A DNA stretch of 64,000 nucleotides from Rhyacophila brunnea (lineage: Eukaryota; Arthropoda; Insecta; Trichoptera; Rhyacophilidae): assembly GCA_022495005.1 (NCBI GenBank), contig JAGYXB010000081.1, positions 186,001 through 250,000 of the forward strand. The letters are read 5' to 3'. Below, piece by piece: positions 11,018-23,310 of this stretch (position 1 is the first letter of the stretch; each line of letters starts with the position of its first letter). The position numbers and the translations under genes are program-made. Below the pieces are notes generated by a model. The model did not search any database, had not been told where the DNA came from, and saw nothing but the letters and a program-made list of their open reading frames with translations.

Positions 11018-11553
11018 CAGTAGCGAATGGTAGAGGTAGGCTGTTAAGATCCGCTTTAACTTTGTTAGTCATATGTATTTATTTTTATTGAACTAAGACT
11101 ACAATTTACAGATGGTATTGGTTAGTTTTTAAAATCAATTAAACCCTGCCTAACCAAATCATAATAGTTTTGGTATATTTTGGGCGATACGAAAAAATTG
11201 TGCACACTTAATTGTATAGATTAAGAATACATATAACACATATTGTTGGTTCATTTATTTAAATTCATTAAATTATGCCTAAACCAAACTATATTAGATA
11301 ATAAATATTATCATATCTATAAAATATTCAAAGTTATGTATGATTTAATTGCATAATTTTAGATATTTAATAGATAAAGGGGTATTTTTGACTTGGTTTC
11401 CGCTGGGTTTAATTGAATTTTAAAAACAAACCAACACCATCTGTAAATTGTAGTATTATTTATATGAAACCAAATACGTATGTATGACTGACAAAGTTTA
11501 GTGTGCATTATTTATAGCGGATCTTAATAGCCTAACTCCATCATTCGCTTCTG
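11018..11553. mobile_element. hAT-like MITE (family A/B) copy B
   Basis: Starts CAGTAGCGAATGG and ends CCATCATTCGCTTCTG. Long inverted ends share TAGGCTGTTAAGATCCGC and TTTGTCAGTCATA, the same arrangement as the copy at 50864-51630. The 8 bp flanks (AGTTAATT, GTTATATA) match only partly, as expected for an old insertion. A second internal inverted pair (ACAGATGGTATTGG / CCAACACCATCTGT) suggests a foldback core. No coding sequence. Confidence 0.65.
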
Positions 11554-11649
11554 GTTATATATATTAACAAACTTTTTACGAGGAATCGTTTTTAATCATT
11601 TGCACAATCTTACACCGGATCAAACACACAATGATAAAATAACATACTT

Positions 11650-11735
11650 AAATTATTTTTATCGGGTCACAAGATCGATCCCGCAACTAGATGGTCGCTG
11701 TTTCAACCGGGACACGGTGGCCTGAGTGTAAATTA
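11650..11735 (-). mobile_element. Degenerate tRNA-headed SINE, tentative
   Basis: The minus strand has GCGGGATCGATCTTGTGACC, similar to the B-box region and following GGTCACAAG of SINE-C copies at 33990 and 62822. The rest is too diverged to align by eye. Confidence 0.25.
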
Positions 11736-12157
11736 CGTAAGATTATGAGAACTCTTTTTTTAATTTTATTGCTGTTGGTGTCATATAATATATTATAATA
11801 AAGATATCATATAATTCATACAAATAATAAGAGCATAGTATTGCTAAGTTGCATTATTATATTATTTACGTAGAACTACGTTTTGGTGGTATTGGAAGTA
11901 AAGCTTGGTTCTGTATTGTAATCAACCATTTTCATCGTGATAGTCAATTCCATGTTAGCCTTTCATAATGCTGTGAAAGACATAGTTCTATGTCAAAATA
12001 TATCGCAACCTTATCAAATGTATGGTTAGGTATATTGTACTTAACATGTCAATGAATACGATAATATTGAAATCCATATTATGAAAATAAATATTATTAA
12101 TTCTTAAATCATAATACCTATGCCATTTTTATGATTGAATGATTTACCTCTTTTATA

Positions 12158-12631
12158 TTACAACGTTTTTATTAGCTCATATTCTTGTTTGTCCGGTGGT
12201 TGTTTGTCCAATACAAATCTTGCAATAGATTTTTAACTAACTTTCTGACTAGCTAAACATTTGAAACTTTTAGAATATATATCAGAACACGATGTCAATG
12301 CATTCTTTTAATACATTTAGCCATCTTTAAGCAGAATTGAATTCATTTTCAGTTAATTCTGTGTTGTATAGAAAGTTATTTCAGAAAAATCCGTAAAAAG
12401 TAAAAGACTATTATTGGTTGATAAGGGGGTGGTCCTAGCAACTAAATTATTAAAATATACGTGCATTACTATGGAAATCAAAATGAAATGTCAAATGATA
12501 TTTCAGTATTCTATATTAATTGTTTGTTTTTTATTTACTTCATATCAAGTACAAGTTTGAGCATATTGAGCATAATAATTCAACAGACAATTTAAAAACG
12601 TTGTATATAAAAAGTTCTTTTTATCATATAA
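12158..12631 (+). mobile_element. E element copy 2, full length
   Basis: About 474 bp. Starts TTACAACGTTTTTATTAGCT, ends AAAAACGTTGTATATAAAAA plus GTTCTTTTTATCATATAA. It carries the family phrases CATCTTTAAGCAGAATTG and CATTTTCAGTTAATTCTGTG, and a GTCCGGTGGTTG block missing from copy 1. No coding potential. Superfamily is unclear; TA/TTA flanks are compatible with Tc1/mariner. Confidence 0.65.
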
Positions 12632-13639
12632 TTATATTTTTATAATTTTGTCTACGATAGTGTATTGATTCAAATAATAAAATTTCTTTTAACTTTATTT
12701 TTTTAATTTGGTAATACTAATATTTTGAACTTTATATATATGGCGTTTTGAATGTAAAAACATTGATATTCAGGAAAGATTATTTATCATCTTTTACTAT
12801 TATTTAAATAATAATAAAAATATGTTTGTAATCTTTCCAAATTATTAGACGTTCAACCAAAAAACAGATTAATAAGATTGAAATGTAAGGTTTTGAAACT
12901 GAGCAATTTGTATTACAAAAGAAAAATAAAGTACGCCGACAGCCCTCAAATATTGAATGCGCGTTTTGTTAACGTAATAAACTTTAATGCATACTATTTA
13001 AAATAACATATTATATTTTAAGACGTGTTTAAGTTTATTCTATAAATAGTTCTCCACACACACTCGAGATCCGAATTTTGTTATCACTCGATAGGGTAAG
13101 CCAGTTCCTATTAATTTTGTGTTCACTATGTTCAACCCAAATATTATGGAAATATCTTTTACATTAAATATACTCAATATTTGATGCACTTTATGGATAC
13201 AATGAGTTTCTTAGCTCTAAATTACTTCTAGATATAATATCTGTATGCGATGTGTATTGATTATGTTACAGGTGAAATTTCTAAAGATACGCGAGCGTCG
13301 GGTGATTTACGTAGTTGGTCGGCCGACTTTCAATGAAAATAATTTACCTCAGCCACCTTGTGCATAATATTCACTTTATTCACATCATCAAGTCTAGTAG
13401 TTGTACACACTAAATGTTCTCTAAAATTTTTAAATTGTGTCATTGTGATAGCGCGTTTGCCTTCCGACTGAATGATTAGTGGTGCGAGACCGACTGCGCG
13501 AGTTTATTATTTTTTAATTTGCTGTAATAGTTTTTCGTTGCACATCAAACTTGATATAGGTAAAATTGCATAAAAAGATCCACTTGAATAACATCAATAT
13601 TTTTTATTACGATTTATGATGTTACAGCCTTCACCGTTA
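12632..13639. other. Intergenic, no feature seen
   Basis: AT-rich. A moderately GC-richer patch at 13280-13330 (ACGCGAGCGTCGGGTG) has no recognisable frame. Confidence 0.4.
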
Positions 13640-13965
13640 CGCTCCTTTCACATTATACGGTTTTGGCTGTACGTTAAAAAAAAAAAGACGGACGGTGATA
13701 TACTTTTAGAAGTGTGAAGAAGAGCTGAGTCCTTTTCACAATACACGGGTACTGTTAAAAACCGAAACGGCACCGTATAGCAGCCGTCCATTATCACGGT
13801 ATTCACGGCGTGCGGACGACCACCGATGGCTCAGTGGTGTACGTGACCTAATGCACGATTTCACATTACACGGTTTTAAATCGTACGGCATAGCTCAACA
13901 CCCAACCACAAATTGAGCTTGTGATGAAAAAAACCGTATATAAACCGTACAGTGTGAAAAAAGCG
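13640..13965. mobile_element. Foldback element with repeated CACATTACACGGTTTT motif
   Basis: The ends CGCTCCTTTCACATTATACG and (complement of right end) CGCTTTTTTCACACTGTACG are imperfect inverted repeats. The same TTTCACA.TACACGG motif recurs inside near 13734 and 13859. A further palindrome, CCGTACGGTTAAAACCG, lies just outside at 14004-14020. No coding frame and no clear target duplication. Confidence 0.5.
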
Positions 13966-14351
13966 TCTTGTTGCCGATTCTGATTTTTATCATTTGATTT
14001 TTTCCGTACGGTTAAAACCGTTTATTGTAAAATAAGGATTAGTCTGTTTTTGAGTGGAAGGCTATTTTTAAAATACTAGAATATTTAGGTAGGTAAATAG
14101 TATTGAGGTATCATAAAAATCAGGAAATAGATTTAAAATAACTTTATGATACTTTATCATGATACAAAGAAGTAAAACTTTTCATTGTTTAATATTTTTT
14201 GCCGGTTTAAAAAAAATATTTTTTCTATAGAAAATAATTTGAAATGCGCCAGTACCAGTATTTGCGTGGAAAAATAATAATATATATATAGATTTATACA
14301 AGTATAATTTACACTGAACATTATTTAAACAAAGGGTTTTTTTATTGTTTA
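13966..14351. other. Intergenic
   Basis: Apart from the CCGTACGG palindrome at 14004-14020, nothing recognised. Confidence 0.35.
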
Positions 14352-14475
14352 AAATACAACTGAAAAGCCACAATATTCATTTTATTTTCCCGGATTTCTT
14401 CGTCGCGCTCGAACTTCTCGTTTTCCATGAATAAGTCTAGCGCATTCCATGGCCGCCTAAGTATCTCAAATTTCT
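14352..14475 (-). other. Possible coding fragment, unrecognised
   Basis: On the minus strand an open run reads LRRPWNALDLFMENEKFERD then EEIRENKMNIVAFQLYFK, stop. Charged composition and near-normal GC make it look more coding-like than the surrounding frames, which are rich in Phe/Ile/Lys. It lacks an upstream start in frame and has no recognised domain. It could be a scrap of a transposon protein or of a lost host exon. Confidence 0.25.
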
Positions 14476-15000
14476 TTATTCACAATGAAGAATTTCACTA
14501 AAAATTCTTCCATTATTTCATCTTTTTTCAAAATAAAAAAAACGAAAGACCGGATTCCGACAGCATCTCTTTTCCCGTGGAATTTTCAGGATGATTTTTA
14601 TTTTGCCTTTTAAACTGTCCAACGAGGCTATTGGGCACATTTTTAATACATTAATAACATTTTTGACTAGCCCAGAAAATAAAAGATTTTTAAATTTTCC
14701 AATGGATAACTCTGATAAAAGCTTTTCGTGGAACAATTTTGACACAGGGTTTGTGGTTATTGGAAAGTCTGACTCTTGTATTATTATAAAATTATTTTCC
14801 AGTTATTTTACCTAAAAATATATAGTAAAAATACGTTACTAGTAAACTACAATGAGTATCCATTATAGTTTATTAGGAAAAGGTGTACTAATAAACTAAA
14901 GCATTTTATGATGTACCTATCATCTATTTCATTATATTTGAGGGATTCAGACCAATGAATAATAATTAGAAAATTATCTTATTTAAAACATATGACAAAC
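14476..15000. other. Overlapping 75-codon frames on both strands, not supported
   Basis: Frames at 14591-14815 (+) and 14518-14745 (-) overlap. Neither has a recognisable domain or a second copy. Confidence 0.3.
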
Positions 15001-18000
15001 TTTATCCCGGCCTCACATACAAACTCGTCTCTACTGCAATATGTAGAATTTGTCGATGTGACTTTATTGTCATTCAAAAAACACATGTAACCTAACAAAT
15101 ATAGTCGCATATAGCGTCAGTGTGTTATTTTTGGTAGAAAACAAAAACATCTGCTTATCGCTCGTAACAAATTTAACTCGCCATGGGTCACAGGTAGAAT
15201 AGCAAAATACTACATTGGCGTATGTTTAGATGCTAATATAGGCTAACCGCATGATGTCGCCATCTCGGTATCGTCTCAACTGAGCACGCGAAAAGAATTG
15301 CAACATTTACAGCGATTTTGACTAATGACCATGTCCCAGTCGTGACAATTTTATATGTGCGACCAGGCTTAGGATTTTAATAACTTAGGTAATTTTACTT
15401 TAATTTTCAAATATGAATAGATATAATAAAAACAATTCAAATTAGGTTTAACATCATTAGTATATGATTGATATTGTTTTATAAATTATGAATATTGACA
15501 AAGAATAGGCAAATATTGTAAAAATGCTTGAAAATGTACTCAGATATTACTTTTAATAAATTCATTTTGAGGACATTGGGGGAACGGTAGCGGTTTCTAC
15601 ATATGTGATACTATGCAAACACAATTATATTATTACTCCGGTTCATCCACGGATAAGTCTTGTGCGAGGACTGTTCTATGGTATTACACAGCGTTTCCGT
15701 AAAAGTAAACACAAAAACTGAGTTTTGAAGAATATATCACGTTCATAGAAGAGTTTAAGTTTGACCAAATTATAGTAATAACTTTCAACAAATAATAATA
15801 TTATGATGTCAGCTAGATCGAATCAGTATACAAATTTCAATATCATGATTATACATTATTATAGATGTATTGGTATTATATACATATATATTTATTTTGA
15901 TTTATATATTATTGTATTTAAAGAAGAATATGGATAATATAAAACAAATATATTAAAAAAAAATTTTTAAACAAACTTAATAATAATATATAAGAGGAAA
16001 GTCTAGACAATTTTATTATATTATGAATTTTTTTAAATTTTTATTTGATACCTATGTAAAGTATTGTTTTATTTGTTAACTATTGAAGGAATTTCAGGAC
16101 TTAAAACATTAAAAAAAAGTGAATCTATATTACGGCACAACTACGATCTCAATGTAAGTAAAATCTAAATGTTATTATATTTAATAATATAATAATTATA
16201 CCCGTATCATAAATACGTCATCGTCATTGGTAAGCACGTTTCTTTGTTTATATAAAACAAATACTGAAAATTAGTTAAAACACAATTATCATTGTTCACT
16301 AGTTGATACCTCTTGTAAGCCAGAGCCAGCAATAGACAGCTTAATTTAATCTAAGAATCAAATATTAATTCTTTTATTTATTTTGTATGAAAAACATCTG
16401 TAAAAATTGTAACAAAATTCGCTGCCTAGATTATACATAATGACCAGTTTCGGGAAAGCAGTCTGTAAGTATGACCCCAACCATTGCCGACTCAAGTAGA
16501 AAGCCGATACATTCACAACGAGTGGTCCTACCTTTTTCGCCCCTCCCGTTTTTGTCTACGAATGACCTGTCATTGTTCTATAGAGTGCTCATACTGACGC
16601 GGCTGTCATGTTCACACATGGAATGGTTTGATTTAGATAGATGAGTTACATGATAAATAATACACTAGCACCTTCTACAATAATGTACCTAATGCATAGA
16701 TCAATGCTACATATTTTTTGGAAATCGATATTACCGCCGGTTTTTGTGTGAAGGACTATTCTGAATTTGACAACTGATGAATAACAGGAATGTATAGTAT
16801 TTATATAATAACACTGATAGTTAATATATTTGATTTGAGAATTTTTTAGAATTCAATTTAAAACGAAAAAGGGCGAATCAATATGTCAAACAATCTGGGA
16901 TCTGATTTTGACAGCTGAACAGCTGACCACTCGTTGCCTGTGCAAAAAGATATACTCATGCTTTATTAATCTAAAGATGGCGCTGCCCCAACCATAATTT
17001 TTGTCCTTTTCATAATATATAGCGCTATAATATGCTGGCTATAGAATCATACTGCTACGATGTAGAATAATGTAGTTATTATTAATTCATAGCATATACT
17101 AGAAAACGTATGCACGTAATGGTATTTGATTCAAATGTAATTTACCTTCTTTTATTTATTAAAAATCGTAAAAATTTGTGTGATACTTATAAATAATTGT
17201 TATTTTAGTGGCTAGAACCGCCCCTATAATTGGATCAAAAGTTCGCGTGATGCCGCATACATTATCAGAATTGAGGACGAGGCGGGTTTATTTTCATCTC
17301 ACATAACTGGGAACATATCCTACTGCGTATACACCATTTTTCTTAGTTATTCGTCTTGTAGCTTGAAAAGCATATTTTAAAATACAACAATAAATTAACA
17401 TACTAATTATATCGAATTATTATTTTTCTCTCTTTTCCGTCGTGTATTGAAGGTTAGTGATTTGCTGTTTATCAATAAATCTTGTCATTGATTACCTATG
17501 AGTCACATTACGTATTTACACAATATGCGAAAACTAGATTATATACACATACCCAAGGGAATAGGCATCAGAACATGTCTACAAAAAGTTAATCCCAAAT
17601 ATATAAAAAAGCAACGACAGCATACAAGTTCTATGGTCATCCTTTTAAACCATCGGTAAGAAGCGTGCGGTAGGCAAAAGGATGCGTGCGATCTCTTTAT
17701 ATCGGTTACTTTAACTCTAACTCAATCTTATACGGCTTAGAGCTTCCTTGGATCTTCAGCAATGTATTAGTTTTTGCTGAAAATTCTACTTTGACGGGTA
17801 TCCTCGGACAGTACACAATATACTAATTCAGTTATCATGTTACATCTCTTTCTAAACAAAATTAAAAACCGATGAAAAAATTCATCGACCAGCTAAGTAT
17901 ATGTTTACTTTTCCATGTCTTAAATAACTTTGTCTTTTTTGCAAACCAATAAATCTTAGAAAACAGATTATTATATTATTATTTTGAATAACTATTTCGA

Positions 18001-18190
18001 TTACCATCATTATCATCATTATCAAAACTGGAAAGATAAACGATTCGTTTTTACTGAACACTTTAGTTATATAAAGATATTATATATTTTTACACACTTT
18101 TCTTTATTTAAAGGCTTAATAGATTAAAAAACGAAAAATTGTGTAAATTATATTAACCAATAGATGTTATGGATGTCGTGTCCGGAAATT
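15001..18190. other. Intergenic, about 3.2 kb without supported features
   Basis: No long frame and no repeat shared with other parts of the window. Two GC-richer patches (16440-16640 and 16890-17020) share only GACCACTCGTTG in opposite orientation, 12 bp, too short to define an element. Confidence 0.4.
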
Positions 18191-18558
18191 TGTACGTAAA
18201 CAGTTCACCGCAGGACACTTATTCGTGCGGCGCAGTACGTGAAACATGAGTTCGTGTAACATGTAATCAAATGACGAGTTCTTCGTTGAACATTTCACCG
18301 TGGAGTATATTTGTACGTATGCTACAACATGTGGTGAATTTTATGAGATGTCGTTACTAGGTTAAGTTAGGTTAGGGTTAATCTAATTGGAACAGTTCTA
18401 TTTGCAAACTACCGCCGCATTTTGTAAGATACCTACAAATGTATTCCACGGTGAAATGTTCAACGAAGAACTCGTCATTTGATAAAATGTTATACGAACT
18501 CATGTTTCACGTACTGCGGCGCACGAATAAGTGTCCCACGATGAACTGCATATGTACA
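18191..18558. mobile_element. Long foldback (MITE-like), arms about 130 bp
   Basis: Left arm (18191-18325) and right arm (about 18425-18558) are inverted copies with few mismatches. Both read GGACACTTATTCGTGCG, AGTACGTGAAACATGAGTTC, AATGACGAGTTCTTCGTTG and AACATTTCACCGTGGA. The outer ends are TGTACGTAAACAGTTCACCG and, inverted, TGTACATATGCAGTTCATCG. The roughly 100 bp spacer contains GTTAGGTTAGGG. No target duplication recognised. A transcript would fold into a long double-stranded stem. Confidence 0.75.
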
Positions 18559-19324
18559 ACTTACATGTAATCTATGGATGTTACTATTATAAGAATTATA
18601 CGAAATAGAACCAAATGCAAAAAAGCAACCTTCAAGACTTAAATCTATTCAATATTAAAGTAATGATAATTTTATCACCGTTTCAAATTTATTATAGTAT
18701 TGAGGACGTCTATGTACATAATATGACTTAAAATCAGTAATTAATTCTGTTAACATAAGCCTATATGTCTCAACAGTCTCATCACAAAAGTAATGACATG
18801 CTTGATCCTACATAAGAGTAGAGGATAGGATATTATAGAGGAGCGGTCTCCAAAGAATCACCATGAAATCAATTTCTCAGGATCCAAATTCCAACGTTCT
18901 AAAATTCTTTTTGACGCAACCAATATTAAATACTGAATATAATAATATAATATAAAATACTCATATTTTCACATGTACTTCAGAATAGCATTTCGAGAAG
19001 CGCCAACTTTGACTGATGACCGATATTCTACACATTTGTGATTACGAATGCCTATTAAAAAAAAACGTTTTCAGTTCCGGCAAAAAAAAACGGGTGACAA
19101 TAGTTATCTACATCAACAGCGATGTAAGTGTTTTGTGAATCAATCAAAAATTAAATTATACAATATAATATCATTATAACATTACATAATATTGATGTAT
19201 TTGTCCAGGCAAACAAAACACTAAAAATCACTTAGTGTAATCAGTACCGCTGGATAATACAAAAAGTGTTTTTAAGAACAAATAAGAAAATAAATTTGAA
19301 AAAATAAGATTTAACTGTATTTTA
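18559..19324. other. Intergenic, no feature seen
   Basis: AT-rich, no long frame and no repeat shared with the rest of the window. Confidence 0.4.
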
Positions 19325-19777
19325 TTATAACGTTTTTATTAGCTCGTATTCTTATTTGTCCGGTGGTTGTTAATCTAGTACAAATTTTGCAACCGACTAG
19401 CTAGATATTTAAAACTTTTAAAATATATCAGAACACGCTGTCATATTAATATTTCTTTTAGCCATCTTTAAGTAGAATTGAATTCATTTTCAGTTAATTC
19501 TGTGTTGTATGAAAAGATATTTCGGAAGAAATCCGTAATCCAATCCAATATTATTAGTTGCTAAGTGGATGGTCATAGCAACTTAATTATTAATATATAC
19601 GTGCGTTACTATGGAACTCTAAATTAAATGTCAAAATGATATATCAGTATTCTATATTTGTTCGTTTGTTCGTTTTTTATTTACTTCATATCAAGTATTT
19701 AAGTTTGAGTATTGAGCATAATAATTCAACATAAAATTTAAAAACGTTGTATATAAAAAGTTATTTTTATCTTGTAA
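19325..19777 (+). mobile_element. E element copy 3, full length
   Basis: About 453 bp with the family's end (AAAAACGTTGTA plus tail to CTTGTAA). The left end is mutated to TTATAACGTTTTTATTAGCT. Internal blocks GTCCGGTGGTTG, CATCTTTAAGTAGAATTG and TACGTGCGTTACTATGG are in the same order as copy 2. Confidence 0.65.
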
Positions 19778-19787
19778 TTATTTCATT

Positions 19788-19955
19788 GTAACCTTATTAT
19801 TAAATAAGCATTCTTTATTTAAAAGTAATCTTTTTCACATTTTTTTGATAAACTCACTTGATAGAACATTTCAAACATTAAATTTGAAAAACTTAAAGTC
19901 AAATTACTCAAAAATAATATTTTTCAGTTAGTATTTTCTACCAGAAAAGTAATGA
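19788..19955 (-). mobile_element. F MITE, truncated copy
   Basis: It aligns with the minus-strand copy at 30188-30441 from AACCTT..TTAATAAAT onward, through ATAAACTCACTTGATAGA, to TTTTCTACCAGAAAAGTAA, which is a decayed form of the terminal TTCTGCCAGAACAG. About 90 bp at its other end are missing. It starts 10 bp after an E element. Confidence 0.5.
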
Positions 19956-20847
19956 ATGATATTATATTATTACACTGCGATTAAAATATTATAAACAACA
20001 CACGCCAAAAAATGTTATTGTATCCCATTCAATAGTTAAAAAATGTAATACTTTATACTACAATTTGCAATAAAAATTAATATTATTTTCATTTGGTTCT
20101 CTCCGACTAACAGGGATTTTTCTTTGTAGTCCATTGGTGTATAATAATATATTGAATATTATACAAAATTGTGAAGACAATAAGTACCTATTTTTGTCAA
20201 TCAGGGACATCTTTAAGTTCACTTAAAATAAAATAAAAATTCAGACCCCCCCATGTTATATTCAACCAACCGTAATTCGTAGAATAGAATAATTAAGTAG
20301 AATGATGTGTACATTATATAACGTAATATAGATACAACCCAAAGTGGAGGCGCCAGAATTATAAAATAACAAGACTGATAATATTTTGAAAAATCCTCAC
20401 ATTCTCGCTCGTGTGCGACGAAAGTGGTTTCTAAGGAAAAACTCAAGGTTTTGGGTACTTACATATTGGTCTCAGTAGAGCTTTTAAAGAATAAACTTTT
20501 CCGATAAAAAAATAACAGTGATACAGCAAAACTTTTTCAGATTAAAATAATAATAATAACATACATTTATATATAATATATGAACTGTGTGTATATTATT
20601 TTCATTATGAATTGAACCAGTCGTAATTATTTTAATAATAGTTTGGATGCATTTAATAAAAAAAAACACGTGGTTTCATATATAATAATATATCGGTGTT
20701 GTTTCAGTTTCAAAATATACTAGTAAATAATAATATTATTGATAATGGTTATTAGTCGAGATTGCATTAGAGACACTATACCATCGTGTATTATTTGGGT
20801 AACTGAGGAGCTGGATATAAGAGGGGCCGAAGTCTAATTATATAATA
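19956..20847. other. Intergenic, no feature seen
   Basis: Two frames (75 and 61 codons, minus strand, 20219-20669) are AT-driven and unrecognised. Confidence 0.4.
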
Positions 20848-21097
20848 TGTGTCGCTGGTTTTCAAAATCAGCCAAGTCCATAATAGATGAATAGGAGAAA
20901 AACAGCTTTTTGTTTTCTCAAACACACAGTCACAAGGGTAAAAGTTTATATTATTTTGAGTATAGAATATTTAAGATTAATAAATTTCACATTTTGATAA
21001 TGCAGAAATGTTAGAAAGCAGTAGTTCTTCAGCAATTCACAAAAAGGTCAAAAATATCTAAAAGTGGACTTGGCTGATTTTGAAATGTAGCGACACA
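20848..21097. mobile_element. TA-flanked MITE with 33 bp inverted ends
   Basis: Left end TGTGTCGCTGGTTTTCAAAA then TCAGCCAAGTCCA. The inverted right end is TGTGTCGCTACATTTCAAAA then TCAGCCAAGTCCA, so 33 bp with three mismatches. TA lies directly outside both ends. Total 250 bp, no coding frame. It fits a Tc1/mariner-type non-autonomous element. Confidence 0.8.
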
Positions 21098-21713
21098 TAT
21101 ATGGACGTCCTGTTGTGATAGTGTTTTTAGAGTTCTCGATTTCTATCTTGAACTCAAAACATCAATTCGATCTGACAGTGATATAATCACTAGTTAAATA
21201 TACTGATCTGTCATATTTGTCTTAATTTATATATTTGAACGAGGTTTTTCTCATAACTATTTTACTATTAATTACCTATTTCGTTTACACAGTTTTTAAC
21301 AACCCATAATGGGGGATTAACACGATAGCCACCTTCAACCCCTGACCCACAGCCAGTACTCATATCTTCCCTTTGTTGTACTCAAAAAACAATGACGGAT
21401 ACTAACGCAATGTTTAAACTCCATTATCTCTAAAATTAGATCGACGGCACTGATATTATTTTTACATTTATATCTAAAAGCCTATTAGTAAAGCTTCAAG
21501 ATCAACGGTGTTATCAACAAACAGTTCATTTAAAAAAGGAGAGTATTTAAAACCATAGTGTCTTATCTCCATATTTGTTGTACCGGATAGCTACAGTTTT
21601 AATAAATGTATTGTCAACGCACATTACGAAAGGCAAAAATTATTCGTTGTAGGAAAATGTTGCAAATTTTATATTTTTTTTAATATTATAATTTTAGTTA
21701 TTCTTTGATAATA
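21098..21713. other. Intergenic, no feature seen
   Basis: No frame above 60 codons; no repeats recognised. Confidence 0.4.
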
Positions 21714-22072
21714 GAGTCGTATAGTATCAAACGTAGATCTGTGTGTTATTCATCATTTCGAAAAAATGACGAAAAACAATTTGTTGAGTTTTTTAGTGTT
21801 ATAATAGCATGATGTATATAGCATAGAAGTATAATAGCATGAATTAGAAATTCAATTCAAATTCAACAGTTCTACTTTTGTTTCCAAAGTATTGAACAGT
21901 TCTAATTCTGATACTAAGCCCTATTTTCCATTACATTCTTATAACACACAGATATGATTTTGATTCGAATATTATATTGCTAGTCGTACATTATGGTCAG
22001 GAGAATAATTTGGCATGCTTAGTTAAATTTCGATATTTTTGCGACAGTTCTACTTTTGATACTATACGACTC
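21714..22072. mobile_element. MITE with GAGTCGTATAGTATCAAA inverted ends
   Basis: Left end GAGTCGTATAGTATCAAACG and inverted right end GAGTCGTATAGTATCAAAAG agree over 18 bp and, with mismatches, over about 30 bp (GTAGATCTGTG / GTAGAACTGTC). Inside, ACAGTTCTA recurs three times and ATAATAGCATGA twice. 359 bp, no coding frame, target duplication not clear. Confidence 0.7.
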
Positions 22073-22613
22073 AATAGTACCTATTTAAAATTAGTAAATT
22101 TAGTTCCAGAATAATTAATACAATAGTGTCGATTAAAGGTAAACTAATTTTACTAACAAATATTCGTATTATGATTTTATCAAGCATATTCAATAATTAT
22201 GCAGATGGTAGTAAAATTTATTATTGCCTTGCGGTTGCTTCTAAAATACTTAGTATACGTAGAGCGTAGACTCCGGGCTACGCTGTTACGTTAAATGCCT
22301 ACGGTGGCATGGCGTAGAGGTAATTTTATCGTATCCTTATTAAACTCTTTATATAATTACAGTTCACCTTATCTAATATGGAATATTGTATCGATATCAA
22401 TATACGCTATTTAAATTACACAAGTAACATTAATTTAATTAATATTAAAACAGGAATTTCATATGCCTAATATCAAAACAGAATATTTTGTGAATTAGTA
22501 TTTATATTATATTGAGTTAATAATTTAAGGTGTGTCGTATTGAATATTTTGCATTTGAACATTTATACATTTTACATTTATAATTAAAAAAAAAACAAAT
22601 ATAATCTGGTTGG
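22073..22613. other. Intergenic, no feature seen
   Basis: A short GC-richer run at 22259-22320 (CTCCGGGCTACGCTG, CCTACGGTGGCATGG) is unexplained. Confidence 0.35.
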
Positions 22614-22690
22614 GCCGATTATAATGGCGGCCCTAAAACAATTTAAATATCTTATCCACTTAACATCATTATCCTTGCCAGGCCAACTAT
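22614..22690 (+). repeat. Dispersed repeat P, copy 1
   Basis: Shares ATAATGGCGGCCCTAA, ATTTAAATATCTTA and CATCATTATCCTTG in order with 40882-40945. Element type unknown. Confidence 0.45.
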
Positions 22691-22759
22691 TAATTGCAAT
22701 GCATTGATAATACACTGGTTTTGACCATCAATCGCCGCAAACAGGGTAACTCAATAAAC

Positions 22760-22910
22760 AGTAATCGTGCGAGAGTGGTAGTGCTAGTGACTGAGAACCA
22801 TACCACGGAGCCACCCTCATCGTCATCAAAAATCAGCCCCTGGCATCTTTAGTATAGTTACCACCCCCCCCACCCCCAGCATCCGAATCATCTCCGTCCC
22901 ATTACAGTCC
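22760..22910 (+). repeat. Dispersed relative of the 152 bp satellite unit
   Basis: CCACGGAGCCACCCTCATCG, ATCAAAAATCAG, CTGGCAT and a following C-rich stretch follow the order of the tandem unit at 58331-59392 (CCACGGAGCCATCATACATC, CTGGCATT). A GCGAGAGTGG-like lead also resembles the sequence just before the first satellite unit. It includes a short poly-C run at 22864-22876. Confidence 0.5.
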
Positions 22911-23310
22911 ACTGAAAAGCGCAGAACTTTAGATAACATTTTTTTCCTTGATTTCAATTAAAATGCACAGTAAACTATCAAAATACATAAAAAATGTTAT
23001 CTGCTAAAGGTTGTTAAGTATGATTGCTTCTTAATAAAATAACCTATAGTCTATAATTATGAGATGATGTGTTTAGCATAAGTACTGAAATAATAAAATA
23101 TATTCAAATCAGTTTAGACTAAGACTGATTTTATAGAAGATGTCAAACTTTAAAATGGTCACATCTCTTTAACATTTTTGTCACCAAAAAACTTTTGGCG
23201 GTTATTCCACGATATAATATATTATACAATTGGGATAATATTAACATTAACGTGATTCTCAAACCACGGATATACTCGTAACATTCAACAGTGTGGGTTA
23301 CAGCTATGAT

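Noticed and set aside
18366..18385. Interstitial telomere array
   Set aside because: Only two perfect TTAGG units are present inside a foldback spacer.
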